DNA of 64,000 bases, from the NCBI RefSeq assembly GCF_009727955.1, contig NZ_WOBR01000003.1, positions 118,069 to 182,068 on the forward strand, read 5' to 3'. Shown here one piece after another: positions 10,470 through 19,658 of the stretch; position 1 is the stretch's first letter; every line of letters begins with the position of its first letter. Below the pieces are notes generated by a model, which was not told where the DNA came from, did not search any database, and was given only the letters and a program-made list of their open reading frames with translations. The position numbers and the translations under genes are program-made. Origin of the DNA: Aliivibrio fischeri (lineage in GTDB: Bacteria > Pseudomonadota > Gammaproteobacteria > Enterobacterales > Vibrionaceae).

Positions 10470-10497
10470 GAATGCGAATGCTAATAATTCTCATTAA
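10470..10497 (-). promoter_or_regulatory. Fur box controlling iucABCD
   Basis: Read on the minus strand it contains TTAATGAGAATTATTAGCAT, three overlapping NATWAT-like hexamers close to the Fur consensus. It sits 26-53 bp upstream of the iucA ATG. Iron-replete Fur would repress the operon here. Confidence 0.75.
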
Positions 10498-10592
10498 AAT
10501 GATCAACTGTTTTTTATCGAATTTATAAAATAATTTAAATTTTGTGCTGCACCATAAAAATATGTTTAATATCAATAATTAAAACAAGGGTA

Positions 10593-12596
10593 TTACTTTC
10601 GCATTAAATATAAAAAGTAGATACCACCAATTAATGATGCCAATAATCCTGCTGGGAATTGCCATGGGAACCACATAACTCGGCCTATCCAATCCGCTAA
10701 AATCATTAAACAACCGCCTAACAAACTCGCAGCAATAAGTTGATGTGAAGCTTGATATTGATGAAGAGAGCGTGCCATGTGGGGAGCTAATAAGCCAATA
10801 AAACTAAGAGGTCCGATAATAATCGTACATAGCGTGGTTAAGGCGGCGACAAACAATAATAGTAACAATCGAACTCGACGGCAGCACAAACCTACACTAC
10901 TCGCTACCGTGTCTCCCAACCTCATTAAATCTAACCATCGATGAAATTTCAGCGCTAAGATAAGAAACAACAACACCCCTATCGCAAGTAAATACACATC
11001 ATTCATCGAGACTAAATAAGTTGAACCAGATAACCAGGTTAATAGTGCTTTAACGTTATCTTGTCCTGATGATAAGGCAATTCGTAAAAACGCATCTAAC
11101 CCTGCACTTAAGGCTATTCCTGTTAGTAGCATTTGAATTGGAGCAAAATGATGTTTTCTTCCCATAAGCCATATTACCAACGTGACAATTAATGCCCCTA
11201 AAGTACCCAGTAACATCTGTTCATGCCTATCTATTGCAACACCAGAAACAGCGCCTAAAACTAACGCCAGTGCCGCACCAGAACTAATCCCTAAAATCTC
11301 AGGACTTGCCATTGGATTCATTGATACCCTTTGGATCACGGTTCCAGCAATAGCTAATCCAACCCCGGCTAAGAACGCAACAAATACTCGCGGTATTCTT
11401 AACTCGATAATGGATATATCAAAGGTTATCGCCCAGCCAAGTTGTCCTTTACCAAGTAATACTGCGCCAATAAACAAAACAACAATCAAAAAAGACAATG
11501 GAACAGCAACAAATCTAAGGCTTCTTACTCGATATACAATTTGCGAGGTTGCTCTCACCTTCATCTCTGACTGTAATTGTTGTCGATTTAATAACCACAA
11601 CAAAAAAGGAGCACCAAGTAATGCGGTCATGGCTCCCGTTGGTAATAACTCACCACCCACACCTGAAAATGGCTGTATAATTAAATCAGCAAACAAAAGC
11701 ATTACACTACCAATAACACCACTCATTAAAATTTGAGTAGATAACCCTCTTGCACCACACATTCGAGCTATTGCAGGAGCAACTATCCCAACAAAACCAA
11801 TCAAACCAACTTCACTCACCACAGCTGCGGTAATACATATAGCTAAGGTCAACGATATCACTTTAATCTGCTTTATATTAATCCCGATAGAGGAAGCTAC
11901 ATGCTCACCTAGCTGAAGTGCAGACAAGGGGCGAGCAAGTAATAAGATTGCGATAACAGGAAAGATAACGAATGGAATAAGCCTTGATACACTACTCCAA
12001 TCATTTTGATTTAATGTACCCGCCCCCCACACAAATACGCTCGTTAATTGTTGCTCATTTAATAACAACAACATGGTATTTAAAGACCCAAAAAACAGAC
12101 TAACAACCATTCCAGCTAGCACCATATGTACAGGTGAAAAACCACGTTTTGCTGATAATAAAAACACTAATCCGGTGGCAAATGCTCCTCCTAAAAATGC
12201 AGGAATAAATCCATTAATAGAACTACTAACAGGTAAAAACAAAATACCAAGAACCATCCCCAATTCAGCTCCAGCAGCAACCCCTAACGTCGTTGGTGAA
12301 GCGATAGGATTACGTAATACAAACTGCATAACACAACCAGCAATCGCCAAACCAAAACCTGATAGCACAGCAATGGATATACGGGGAAGATAAGTTAAAT
12401 ACGTAATTAATTGCTGATAATCAGATGAATCATAATGAAATACGGTTTTCCATAATAAATCGATACCTTGAGAATAAGGTGCGGTCCATTGCAATAAGCT
12501 CAATAAAACAATACAAACAAATACAACATAGCCAACGTTCTGTTTACTTCTATTATGACCTACCTTAGGGTGGTGTGCTGGACTCAATATACGCAT
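10593..12596 (-). CDS. fhuB: Siderophore ABC permease, double-length (FhuB type)
   Basis: The 667-residue product is two fused copies of a FecCD permease. The first half contains GCVMQFVLRNPIASPTTLGV and GLIGFVGIVAPAIARM; the second contains AGTVIQRVSMNPMASPEILG and GPLSFIGLLAPHMARS, which are the family's matching positions. Each half is predicted to hold about ten membrane helices, so one FhuB chain forms the whole channel. It is last in a fhuC-fhuD-fhuB order, 11 bp after fhuD. By context its cargo is ferric aerobactin, possibly also other hydroxamates. Confidence 0.93.
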   Translation of the reverse strand: MRILSPAHHPKVGHNRSKQNVGYVVFVCIVLLSLLQWTAPYSQGIDLLWKTVFHYDSSDYQQLITYLTYLPRISIAVLSGFGLAIAGCVMQFVLRNPIASPTTLGVAAGAELGMVLGILFLPVSSSINGFIPAFLGGAFATGLVFLLSAKRGFSPVHMVLAGMVVSLFFGSLNTMLLLLNEQQLTSVFVWGAGTLNQNDWSSVSRLIPFVIFPVIAILLLARPLSALQLGEHVASSIGINIKQIKVISLTLAICITAAVVSEVGLIGFVGIVAPAIARMCGARGLSTQILMSGVIGSVMLLFADLIIQPFSGVGGELLPTGAMTALLGAPFLLWLLNRQQLQSEMKVRATSQIVYRVRSLRFVAVPLSFLIVVLFIGAVLLGKGQLGWAITFDISIIELRIPRVFVAFLAGVGLAIAGTVIQRVSMNPMASPEILGISSGAALALVLGAVSGVAIDRHEQMLLGTLGALIVTLVIWLMGRKHHFAPIQMLLTGIALSAGLDAFLRIALSSGQDNVKALLTWLSGSTYLVSMNDVYLLAIGVLLFLILALKFHRWLDLMRLGDTVASSVGLCCRRVRLLLLLFVAALTTLCTIIIGPLSFIGLLAPHMARSLHQYQASHQLIAASLLGGCLMILADWIGRVMWFPWQFPAGLLASLIGGIYFLYLMRK

Positions 12597-12607
12597 TCGT
12601 TCATCCG

Positions 12608-13495
12608 TTACTGAGTTAATTGTTGAGTAATATGATTACTAAACCGTTGTGCAGATATGAGTCCTCCAAAAGTCCAAATAGCGGGAAGTTCATAAACTGA
12701 ATTTGTACGTGTGAATGCCATCGCTTGCCATAAGGCTGATTGAGTTAATTTTACTTTCTCTTCTTCTTTTAATGGACCAAAGATAAGCACATTCGCTTGT
12801 TGATATTGAGCGAGCTTCTCAATACCTGCAGTCGTGAATCCCCACAAATTTGTCGGTTCATACCAAGCATTTGTTAACCCCATAGCATTGATTGTTGATT
12901 GTGCTAATGACCCCTCGCTATGAATGCGAACGGTTTTTTCATTAATAAAACGAATAAAAAGCAATGGGTTTTCCTGATGTTGTCGTATTTTATTCCCATT
13001 TTCAGCCAATATGTTTTCTGTTTGTTTAATTAACTGCAATGCGTGCTGCTCTTTATTTAGCAAACGGCCTAATTGTATCGTCACGTCTTTAGCAGAAATT
13101 AGGGGCGTTTTTTTATTGCTATAAACGGTATAAACCAAGGTAGGAGCAATCGTGTTTAATTTTTCATACATTGCACTCATGTGCTGACTAATTAAAATAA
13201 CATCAGGGTTCAACTCTGTAATCAGCTCTAAATTGGGTTCTCGTCGTGAGCCAACATCCAATACGTTCGAAGAAAGCTCAGGCGTCATCACCCACGCTTG
13301 ATACCCTTTCGCATCTGCAACGCCCAATGGTTCCCCCCCCAAACTTAAAACAGTTTCGGCTAACACCCAATCTAACGCTATAATTTTTTGTGGTGCCCTT
13401 GTTATCTCAGTTAAACCTAATTCATGTTTAATCTCTGCTGTTTGTGCAGGCATCGCGTACATCACCAACATCATCAGGCTAATCACTTTATACAT
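12608..13495 (-). CDS. fhuD: Periplasmic ferric-hydroxamate binding protein (FhuD type)
   Basis: The 295-residue product has a signal peptide (about residues 1-19, ending MPAQTA) and a PeriBP_2 (FhuD/BtuF) fold. Visible family segments are PQKIIALDWVLAETVLSLGG, SRREPNLELITELNPDVILI and the C-terminal PAIWTFGGLISAQRF. It delivers the siderophore complex from IutA to the FhuB/FhuC importer. It sits 37 bp after fhuC and 11 bp before fhuB. No lipobox Cys is seen, so a soluble periplasmic protein is expected. Confidence 0.9.
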   Translation of the reverse strand: MYKVISLMMLVMYAMPAQTAEIKHELGLTEITRAPQKIIALDWVLAETVLSLGGEPLGVADAKGYQAWVMTPELSSNVLDVGSRREPNLELITELNPDVILISQHMSAMYEKLNTIAPTLVYTVYSNKKTPLISAKDVTIQLGRLLNKEQHALQLIKQTENILAENGNKIRQHQENPLLFIRFINEKTVRIHSEGSLAQSTINAMGLTNAWYEPTNLWGFTTAGIEKLAQYQQANVLIFGPLKEEEKVKLTQSALWQAMAFTRTNSVYELPAIWTFGGLISAQRFSNHITQQLTQ

Positions 13496-13532
13496 GGTTG
13501 TTTTCCTTTTCTGATTCTCTTATTTTCCACAA

Positions 13533-14348
13533 TTAGGGGATATAGCTGATCACTTGCCCTGTATCAGGATGAGAAAATAGCGCTAAATCCATACCGTAAA
13601 TTTGCTTTAAGGTTTGAGTATTCATCACACTCTTTGGCGCTCCTTGCGCAATGACACACCCAGAATGCAGAGCAATCAAATGATCGCTAAATTTCGCAGC
13701 CATATTTACATCATGTAATACCATAATGACGGTTAGATTTAGGGTTTGATTCAACTCTCTTATCAAGGCCAATAATTCATATTGGTGTGCAATATCTAAT
13801 GCTGATGTGGGTTCATCCAATAAAATACACTGACTTTGTTGAGCCAATAACATCGCCACCCAAGCTCTCTGCCTCTCACCACCAGATAATGTCGCTACAA
13901 AACGATCTCGAAATGGCGTCAACCCCACTTTTTCAATCGCCTCATCTACCAATTGATTGTCTTTTCTACTATAGCGTCCAAATGCGCCTTTCCATGGATA
14001 GCGTCCAAAACAAACCAATTCACGAACCGTCACACCATCGGTAATCGGAGGGTGTTGGGGTAAATAAGCAACCTGCAATGCAAAATCTTGTTGTGAAAAC
14101 TGGTTAATTGATTTGCCATCAAATAGCACATGGCCTGATGTCGGTGCATTTTGACGACTAAGTAATTTCATTAACGTAGATTTGCCGCACCCATTGTGCC
14201 CTAAGAGCGTAGTAACTTTATTGGTAGGAAAAGATAAACAAGTTGACGCTAAGATTGTTTGTCCGTCGATTTCAAACGACGCATCGACAAGCTGATACAT
14301 GAGGGTAATAAAATAATCTGTCCATGAATGATGAGCAGACCTTAACAT
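13533..14348 (-). CDS. fhuC: Siderophore ABC transporter ATPase (FhuC type)
   Basis: The 271-residue product has all ABC ATPase motifs: Walker A LLGHNGCGKSTLMK, Q-loop YLPQHPP, signature LSGGERQRAWVAMLLAQ, Walker B CILLDEPTSALD and the switch His in VLHDVNMA. It energises FhuB. The annotated start gives a 16-residue extension not expected for the family. Met17 (14300) begins a typical FhuC N-terminus, and because the Fur box lies only 9 bp upstream of 14348, Met17 may be the real start; neither has a clear ribosome-binding site. First gene of the importer operon. Confidence 0.92.
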   Translation of the reverse strand: MLRSAHHSWTDYFITLMYQLVDASFEIDGQTILASTCLSFPTNKVTTLLGHNGCGKSTLMKLLSRQNAPTSGHVLFDGKSINQFSQQDFALQVAYLPQHPPITDGVTVRELVCFGRYPWKGAFGRYSRKDNQLVDEAIEKVGLTPFRDRFVATLSGGERQRAWVAMLLAQQSQCILLDEPTSALDIAHQYELLALIRELNQTLNLTVIMVLHDVNMAAKFSDHLIALHSGCVIAQGAPKSVMNTQTLKQIYGMDLALFSHPDTGQVISYIP

Positions 14349-14354
14349 AAAGAA

Positions 14355-14381
14355 ATGTTAATGATAATTATTTTTATTCAC
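14355..14381. promoter_or_regulatory. Fur box between fhuCDB and the divergent MFS gene
   Basis: The stretch contains TTAATGATAATTATTTTTAT, close to the Fur consensus. It is in the 86-bp divergent gap and can control both promoters. Confidence 0.75.
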
Positions 14382-14434
14382 ATATTTTAAAAAGTAAGAT
14401 ATAAAGAGCGAGACATTTAAAACAGGAAGTTCAA

Positions 14435-15640
14435 ATGCCCTCTTTTTTCGACAAAAATACCCATATATCAATTCAACTCATCATTATTGGATTAGTGGCC
14501 GCGCTAATGGGTATTGGGCAGAACGGCTTACTTGTCTCGCTTCCATTTTTAGTCACTAATTCAGCTTTTGCACTACCGACGTGGTCAATTATCATTGCAG
14601 TTGGTAGCTTTCTCTTTCTACCCTCAGCACCATTTTGGGGGAAATACAGTGATAAAAAAGGCCCTAAATGTGTGGTATTGCAAGCTTTGTTCGGAATGAG
14701 CTTCAGCTTCTTACTTCTGCTTACTTTTACATTTCTAAGTAATGACCATCCCAATTACGCTGGTTTTTGTTTAATCGGATTGATCATTGCACGAGTCATC
14801 TACGGTTGTACCGTTTCTGGAATGGTTCCAGCTAGCCAGCATTGGGCCATTCTTCTATGTGGTGAGGAGAATCGATTACAAGCCATTACATCCGTCAGCA
14901 TTGGGTTAAGTTTAGGCCGCCTTCTTGGGCCAATATTATCAATTCTGCTATTAAAATCAGGTCCCTATTCACCTTTGATTATGATGGTTTGTTTTCCTCT
15001 TCTCGCTCTATTCGCCGCTTTTATGTTGCCAAACCCATCGCAAATAAATAACCACAATAAATCGTCTCACCAAGTGAGTTCTTTTATTCCAAGCATAAGA
15101 TTAATGCCTTACCTGCTTACAGGACTATTCTTGTGTCTAACCATTGCGCTATTGCAATACAGTTTCTCGCCATTAATAGAGAGCATTACCGATTGGTCAC
15201 CAAATAAAATCAGTGATGTGATTGGAATACTATTAACCATTAGCGCAACAGTTACCTTGATCACCCAAGTATTCGTCATCAAAAAGAAAAAAATACAAAT
15301 CACGACCATGTATTACTTAGGAGCAATCTGCTTGCTACTGGGTTATCTAATATTCACGCTACATTCAATATGGCTATTAGGAATTGGAATGGCAATAACC
15401 GCCTGTGGAGCTGCCTTATTAGTACCAGCCTATACAACAAAGGCCACCTCCATGGATAAAGATAACCCTGGTTCTGTGGCTGGCTATATATCAATGTCAC
15501 ACACCCTTGGTTACGGTATCGCTTCATTATTTGCTTATACTGCAACCATTTCACCTATTTACCCTATCTACATCTGTATTCTATTTTCTGTAGGAATTTT
15601 AGTCATTGCCTTCATGAAACCTCAAATAAACAAGGCGTAG
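14435..15640 (+). CDS. MFS transporter, probable aerobactin exporter
   Basis: The 401-residue product has about twelve membrane segments and the MFS cytoplasmic loop pattern GKYSDKKGPKCVV between helices 2 and 3. It is preceded by AGGA eight bases before the ATG. It is divergent from fhuCDB across a shared Fur-like site and convergent, only 3 bp apart, with the ferric reductase gene. Many aerobactin and alcaligin loci carry an MFS exporter in this position. The exporter role is inferred from place and regulation, since MFS sequence alone does not give the substrate. Confidence 0.8.
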   Translation: MPSFFDKNTHISIQLIIIGLVAALMGIGQNGLLVSLPFLVTNSAFALPTWSIIIAVGSFLFLPSAPFWGKYSDKKGPKCVVLQALFGMSFSFLLLLTFTFLSNDHPNYAGFCLIGLIIARVIYGCTVSGMVPASQHWAILLCGEENRLQAITSVSIGLSLGRLLGPILSILLLKSGPYSPLIMMVCFPLLALFAAFMLPNPSQINNHNKSSHQVSSFIPSIRLMPYLLTGLFLCLTIALLQYSFSPLIESITDWSPNKISDVIGILLTISATVTLITQVFVIKKKKIQITTMYYLGAICLLLGYLIFTLHSIWLLGIGMAITACGAALLVPAYTTKATSMDKDNPGSVAGYISMSHTLGYGIASLFAYTATISPIYPIYICILFSVGILVIAFMKPQINKA

Positions 15641-15643
15641 CAG

Positions 15644-16375
15644 TTAACGTTTATTATCCGGATGACGAGGGCAATCGGGGCATAATTTACGACCATCACA
15701 TTTATACACTAAACAGCAACTAGTACGCACCAATCGAAGTTGATTCGTGTTCCTATCAATCTGTAAACTGGATAAATGCTTATTAGGTAATGAAAATGCC
15801 TCTAACCAAAGCTTAGCCTGTTCAAGTAAATATTCGTTAGATAATGTAGGTAAGTAGGTTTGCAATTTTACAATGCAATTAAGCAAACCATCAGCCAATA
15901 AATGATGAGTAAAACCCGGTCTAATCCGAGTCCATTGAGATATATCTTCTCGATATGAAGAAAAAAGCTCACTCAGTTGCAAAGCAACAGATGAAATTAA
16001 ATGTTCATTGGTTCCAAACGTTAAATCTGAATGATGAAACGTATAACCCGCTACAAAATCAGCCTTAATCTCTTGGCTCATTTCTTTAATATTAGGGAGC
16101 GCTCTAAGCTGATAAATGGAGATAAATGCAATGTACACAGGCTGCCAACACAATAAATCCCATGTTCTTGTTAACCAATATGCCTTCCCGCTTTCAGGAG
16201 AAATCTTAGATAAGCGATCATAAAGCGCTTTTATTTGTTCACTATTGTTTTTCGATATATGGAGTTGCGGATCTGCATGAGCACAATCAGTTTGATTAAC
16301 AAAATGTCCATTCAGATAAGGAGTAACCTCTTTTGAGGACTGAAAAAGTAATTCAAAATATTCGCTATTTCGCAT
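15644..16375 (-). CDS. fhuF: Siderophore ferric-iron reductase (FhuF type)
   Basis: The 243-residue product ends with Cys-Cys-x10-Cys-x2-Cys (from SCCLVYKCDGRKLCPDCPRH), the unusual [2Fe-2S] ligand pattern of FhuF-family reductases. These proteins reduce Fe(III) from hydroxamate siderophores in the cytoplasm so the iron is released. Upstream lies its own Fur-like box, inside the 3' end of the neighbouring cyclase gene. It is convergent with the MFS gene with a 3-bp gap. Together with iucABCD, iutA and fhuCDB it completes the make-export-import-release cycle. Confidence 0.88.
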   Translation of the reverse strand: MRNSEYFELLFQSSKEVTPYLNGHFVNQTDCAHADPQLHISKNNSEQIKALYDRLSKISPESGKAYWLTRTWDLLCWQPVYIAFISIYQLRALPNIKEMSQEIKADFVAGYTFHHSDLTFGTNEHLISSVALQLSELFSSYREDISQWTRIRPGFTHHLLADGLLNCIVKLQTYLPTLSNEYLLEQAKLWLEAFSLPNKHLSSLQIDRNTNQLRLVRTSCCLVYKCDGRKLCPDCPRHPDNKR

Positions 16376-16431
16376 ATAAAAAGTACAACACCAACCAATA
16401 AAGCAGAGGCGTAAGAATAATCATCAAACAG

Positions 16432-16460
16432 GATAAATGCAAATAATTATCAATTACAAT
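16432..16460 (-). promoter_or_regulatory. Fur box upstream of fhuF
   Basis: On the minus strand it reads TTGATAATTATTTGCATTTA, with the Fur-type GATAATTATT core. It is 57-85 bp upstream of the fhuF start and overlaps the last codons of the diguanylate cyclase gene. Confidence 0.65.
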
Positions 16461-17902
16461 TCACATTTAACACAATTACGCCCAAATTCTTTTGCTTTAT
16501 AAAGTTGAGTATCTGCAATATTTAATAACTCATGAAGGCTCGTTGTTGCTTCATTTACTGTTGTAACACCCATACTGCATGTCATTGATAATTCTTGACC
16601 ATCAACCAAAACAGAAAGATCTCTAATCACATTTTGTAGACTTTCAGCAATCATCATGGCCTGCTCTTTATCTTTATTATGAAGAAGAACAATAAACTCA
16701 TCGCCACCCAGTCGAGCTACAATATCATCTTGATTAATTTGTGCTGAACACGCCTCAGAAAATGCTGTGATCATTTGGTCACCAACATCATGTCCAAATT
16801 TATCGTTATATTCTTTAAAATTATCAATATCACACATGATCAACGAGAAAACTTGTTTATCGTTTTGATACGTTTTAAATACTTTGTTCGCCTGTTTCTC
16901 GAAGGCTCGACGATTATTTACACCAGTAAGGTAATCGTTATAAGCCAACTCTGAATATTTATCTTTTTGTGCGCGTGTTTTCTTTAAATAATTAAGATTA
17001 AATAACAATAAACCGATAATAACCGCAAAGCAGCCAATCACAGCCATTAATGAAAGAGATAGTTTTGTTTGCCAATAATCTTGCTCTTTCGTTACCACCA
17101 CAATAAAGGGTAGGCCTTTAATCTTACGAGCATAGATCGTATCAAGTGTCCCATTATCATAAATATCAGAAGACATAATCACTTCATTATCATGATAAAA
17201 TTTCTCTAAAATACTAGGATCCACAGACGATAAATCAATGCCTTTCCCTAAAGGTAAATTACCTTTAGGTATTGCAGAAAGAAGCTTCATATTGGTACTT
17301 AAAATCGCGATACCCATTGAAGATGGAAGCTGAAGCTGACTTAACGTTATATTAAAAAAGCTTAAATTAGTCGAAAGACATACGATACCTTTTAGCTTCC
17401 CTTCATCATCAATGATCTTTTTTCCATGAACCACAACATTTCGCCCAGCTAGATCGATAAAAGGCAAAGTGACAACACTGTCTTTAGTCTTTTGATTAAT
17501 AAGAGATTTACAATATTCACGTTCAGAAAGATTAATATTACGAAGCGTTTCACTGTGAGTTAATACACAAGTGTCATCAACCACAAATGCAAGTGTTGCA
17601 TTAGGCAAGGCATCTTCTTTTTCTTTTAAATAAAATTGTTCATTTTGATGCTTAACAAGATCGTCTTCGATACGAGTTGGTCCTGATTCAGCTAAATCAC
17701 GAGCCATATCATTTAGCACCGCATCAGAATCTGAAAAAGACTTAATTAACCATAGCTCAACAAAGCTCGCATTAAACTTTAAGCGTTCAACAACACGAGA
17801 GCTATCCGTTTGATAAGAAGTGAAAAGATAAAATAAAGATAAAAGGAAAAGTAAGACCCCAATCGCCATTGAGCTATAAAAAAAAGCACTTTTATTTTTC
17901 AT
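16454..17902 (-). CDS. Membrane sensory diguanylate cyclase
   Basis: The 482-residue product has an N-terminal membrane segment (about 10-30), an extracytoplasmic sensor (about 31-275, Cache-like, with LAFVVDDTCVLTHSETLRN), a second membrane segment (about 280-303) and a C-terminal GGDEF domain. The active site RLGGDEFIVLL is intact and is preceded by DIDNFKEYNDKFGHDVGDQM, so c-di-GMP synthesis is expected. No EAL domain follows, and no RxxD inhibitory site is obvious directly before GGDEF. It is clearly related to the cyclase at 21137-22588. Confidence 0.9.
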   Translation of the reverse strand: MKNKSAFFYSSMAIGVLLFLLSLFYLFTSYQTDSSRVVERLKFNASFVELWLIKSFSDSDAVLNDMARDLAESGPTRIEDDLVKHQNEQFYLKEKEDALPNATLAFVVDDTCVLTHSETLRNINLSEREYCKSLINQKTKDSVVTLPFIDLAGRNVVVHGKKIIDDEGKLKGIVCLSTNLSFFNITLSQLQLPSSMGIAILSTNMKLLSAIPKGNLPLGKGIDLSSVDPSILEKFYHDNEVIMSSDIYDNGTLDTIYARKIKGLPFIVVVTKEQDYWQTKLSLSLMAVIGCFAVIIGLLLFNLNYLKKTRAQKDKYSELAYNDYLTGVNNRRAFEKQANKVFKTYQNDKQVFSLIMCDIDNFKEYNDKFGHDVGDQMITAFSEACSAQINQDDIVARLGGDEFIVLLHNKDKEQAMMIAESLQNVIRDLSVLVDGQELSMTCSMGVTTVNEATTSLHELLNIADTQLYKAKEFGRNCVKCEL

Positions 17903-17910
17903 CTGACCCT

Positions 17911-17940
17911 TATTTGACGCTTATTATAATTATTTGACGC
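17911..17940. repeat. Direct repeat of TATTTGACGC, 20 bp apart
   Basis: Two identical 10-mers at 17911-17920 and 17931-17940, spaced two helical turns apart, lie 9-38 bp upstream of the diguanylate cyclase start. The position and spacing fit a regulator binding site. Confidence 0.5.
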
Positions 17941-18171
17941 CGAAATATAACATAAGATGTAAATTTGTAAAATTTATAAGTAGGTCACTTTTTTACACTA
18001 TTTTATGCCTTTATTTACGCTAATACCTTAATACCTCCTACACCATCTAAATGGTGATGCTTTTATATACAGAAAAACTGTGATCTCCCTTGCTTTTTTA
18101 GCCTCTTATCTTTACTCTGCCATCCATTGGACAATTATCACTTTGTCACTACTTGTTTAAAGGAAATTACC

Positions 18172-19560
18172 TTGAGTCAAACATCTTTCTCATCATTAGA
18201 TCTGCATCCGTCACTTTTACAAAACCTAGAAACACTAGGTTATAACGAAATGACACCAATCCAAGCACAAAGCTTACCTTTCATGCTAAAAGGGAAAGAT
18301 GTTATTGCCCAAGGAAAAACGGGCTCAGGTAAAACAGCGGCATTTGGTTTAGGTTTATTAGCTAACCTAAATGTAAAACGCTTTCGTGTTCAATCTTTGG
18401 TTTTATGCCCAACACGTGAACTGGCTGATCAAGTAGCAAAAGAAATTCGTAAACTTGCTCGTGCAATTCATAACATTAAAGTACTCACTTTATGTGGCGG
18501 CGTTCCTTTTGGCCCACAAATTGGTTCATTAGAACACGGTGCTCACATTATCGTTGGTACTCCTGGTCGTGTTGAAGAACATCTTCGTAAAGGTTACCTA
18601 AACTTAGATAACCTAAATACATTTGTTCTTGATGAAGCTGACCGTATGTTAGAAATGGGCTTCCAAGATGCAATTGATGCGGTATTAGATCACGCTCCAG
18701 TTAAACGTCAAAATCTTCTATTTAGTGCGACTTTCCCACCGCAGATCAAATCCATTGCTGATCGCATCATGAACGATCCAATCATGACGAAAGCGGAAGA
18801 AACCGTTGAAAATACTTCTATTAATCAGCACTTCTTTAAAGTGGGTGATTTTGAAGATCGTCTAGAAGCACTGCAAATTCTATTACTTAAGCATCAGCCT
18901 GAATCAACGGTTATCTTCTGTAATACAAAACGTGTAACCCAAGAAGTGGCAGATGAACTTCGCCATTACGATTTCAGCGTAACCGCACTTCACGGTGATT
19001 TAGAACAACGTGACCGTGATAAAGCGCTAGTACGTTTTGCAAATAAGAGTACGTCGATTCTTGTTGCAACCGACGTTGCTGCACGTGGTTTAGATATCGA
19101 ATCTCTTGATGCTGTTGTTAACTTTGAATTATCTCGTGATCCTGAAGTACACGTTCACCGTATCGGTCGTACAGGCCGTGCTGGTAATAAAGGTATTGCT
19201 CTAAGCCTTTTCAATGAAAAAGAGATGCACAACATTGCTCAAATCGAAGAGTACATGAACATTGATATTCGTGATGAAGCCCTACCAAGTGCTGATTACC
19301 TAAAAGAGCCTGCTTACTACGCTGAGATGGTAACTCTATGGATTGACGGTGGTAAGAAAAACAAACTACGTCCGGGTGATATCTTAGGTGCACTTACTGG
19401 TAAAGACGGTATCGAAGGCAAGATGGTTGGTAAGATCAACGTATTTGATTTCCATGCTTATGTTGCTGTTCATAATACCGTTGCAAAAGCAGCGCTTAAG
19501 AAACTAGAAAGTGGCAAAATGAAAGGCCGTAGCTTCCGCGTAAGCCGTATGCGTGGCTAA
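18172..19560 (+). CDS. dbpA: ATP-dependent RNA helicase DbpA (23S rRNA maturation)
   Basis: DEAD-box helicase with all core motifs: Q motif near MTPIQAQ, Walker A AQGKTGSGKT, PTRELAD, Walker [12 protein letters not shown], and motif [12 protein letters not shown]. The C-terminal domain (RPGDILGALTG, GKINVFDFHAYVAV) is the DbpA RNA-binding domain, which in E. coli targets hairpin 92 of 23S rRNA. An in-frame ATG lies at 18127, but the TTG at 18172 has AAGGA seven bases upstream, and the protein from there (462 residues) matches the DbpA N-terminus, so TTG is chosen. Confidence 0.92.
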   Translation: MSQTSFSSLDLHPSLLQNLETLGYNEMTPIQAQSLPFMLKGKDVIAQGKTGSGKTAAFGLGLLANLNVKRFRVQSLVLCPTRELADQVAKEIRKLARAIHNIKVLTLCGGVPFGPQIGSLEHGAHIIVGTPGRVEEHLRKGYLNLDNLNTFVLDEADRMLEMGFQDAIDAVLDHAPVKRQNLLFSATFPPQIKSIADRIMNDPIMTKAEETVENTSINQHFFKVGDFEDRLEALQILLLKHQPESTVIFCNTKRVTQEVADELRHYDFSVTALHGDLEQRDRDKALVRFANKSTSILVATDVAARGLDIESLDAVVNFELSRDPEVHVHRIGRTGRAGNKGIALSLFNEKEMHNIAQIEEYMNIDIRDEALPSADYLKEPAYYAEMVTLWIDGGKKNKLRPGDILGALTGKDGIEGKMVGKINVFDFHAYVAVHNTVAKAALKKLESGKMKGRSFRVSRMRG

Positions 19561-19602
19561 ACCCCGATTCATATCAAGTAGTGACCATATCACTATAAAT
19601 AA

Positions 19603-19640
19603 AAAGGCCGAGTAGAGATTATCTACTCGGCCTTTCTTTT
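19603..19640. terminator. Bidirectional terminator between dbpA and emrD
   Basis: Perfect 14-bp stem (19603-19616 with 19622-19635, 5-nt loop). It is followed by a T-rich run on the plus strand and an A-run before it, so it serves both convergent genes. Confidence 0.92.
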
Positions 19641-19658
19641 CAAAAAATACCAATCCAG

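Noticed and set aside
11182-11736. 184-codon plus-strand ORF inside fhuB
   Set aside because: Antisense of a strongly supported permease gene; product is Pro/Asn/Thr-rich nonsense.
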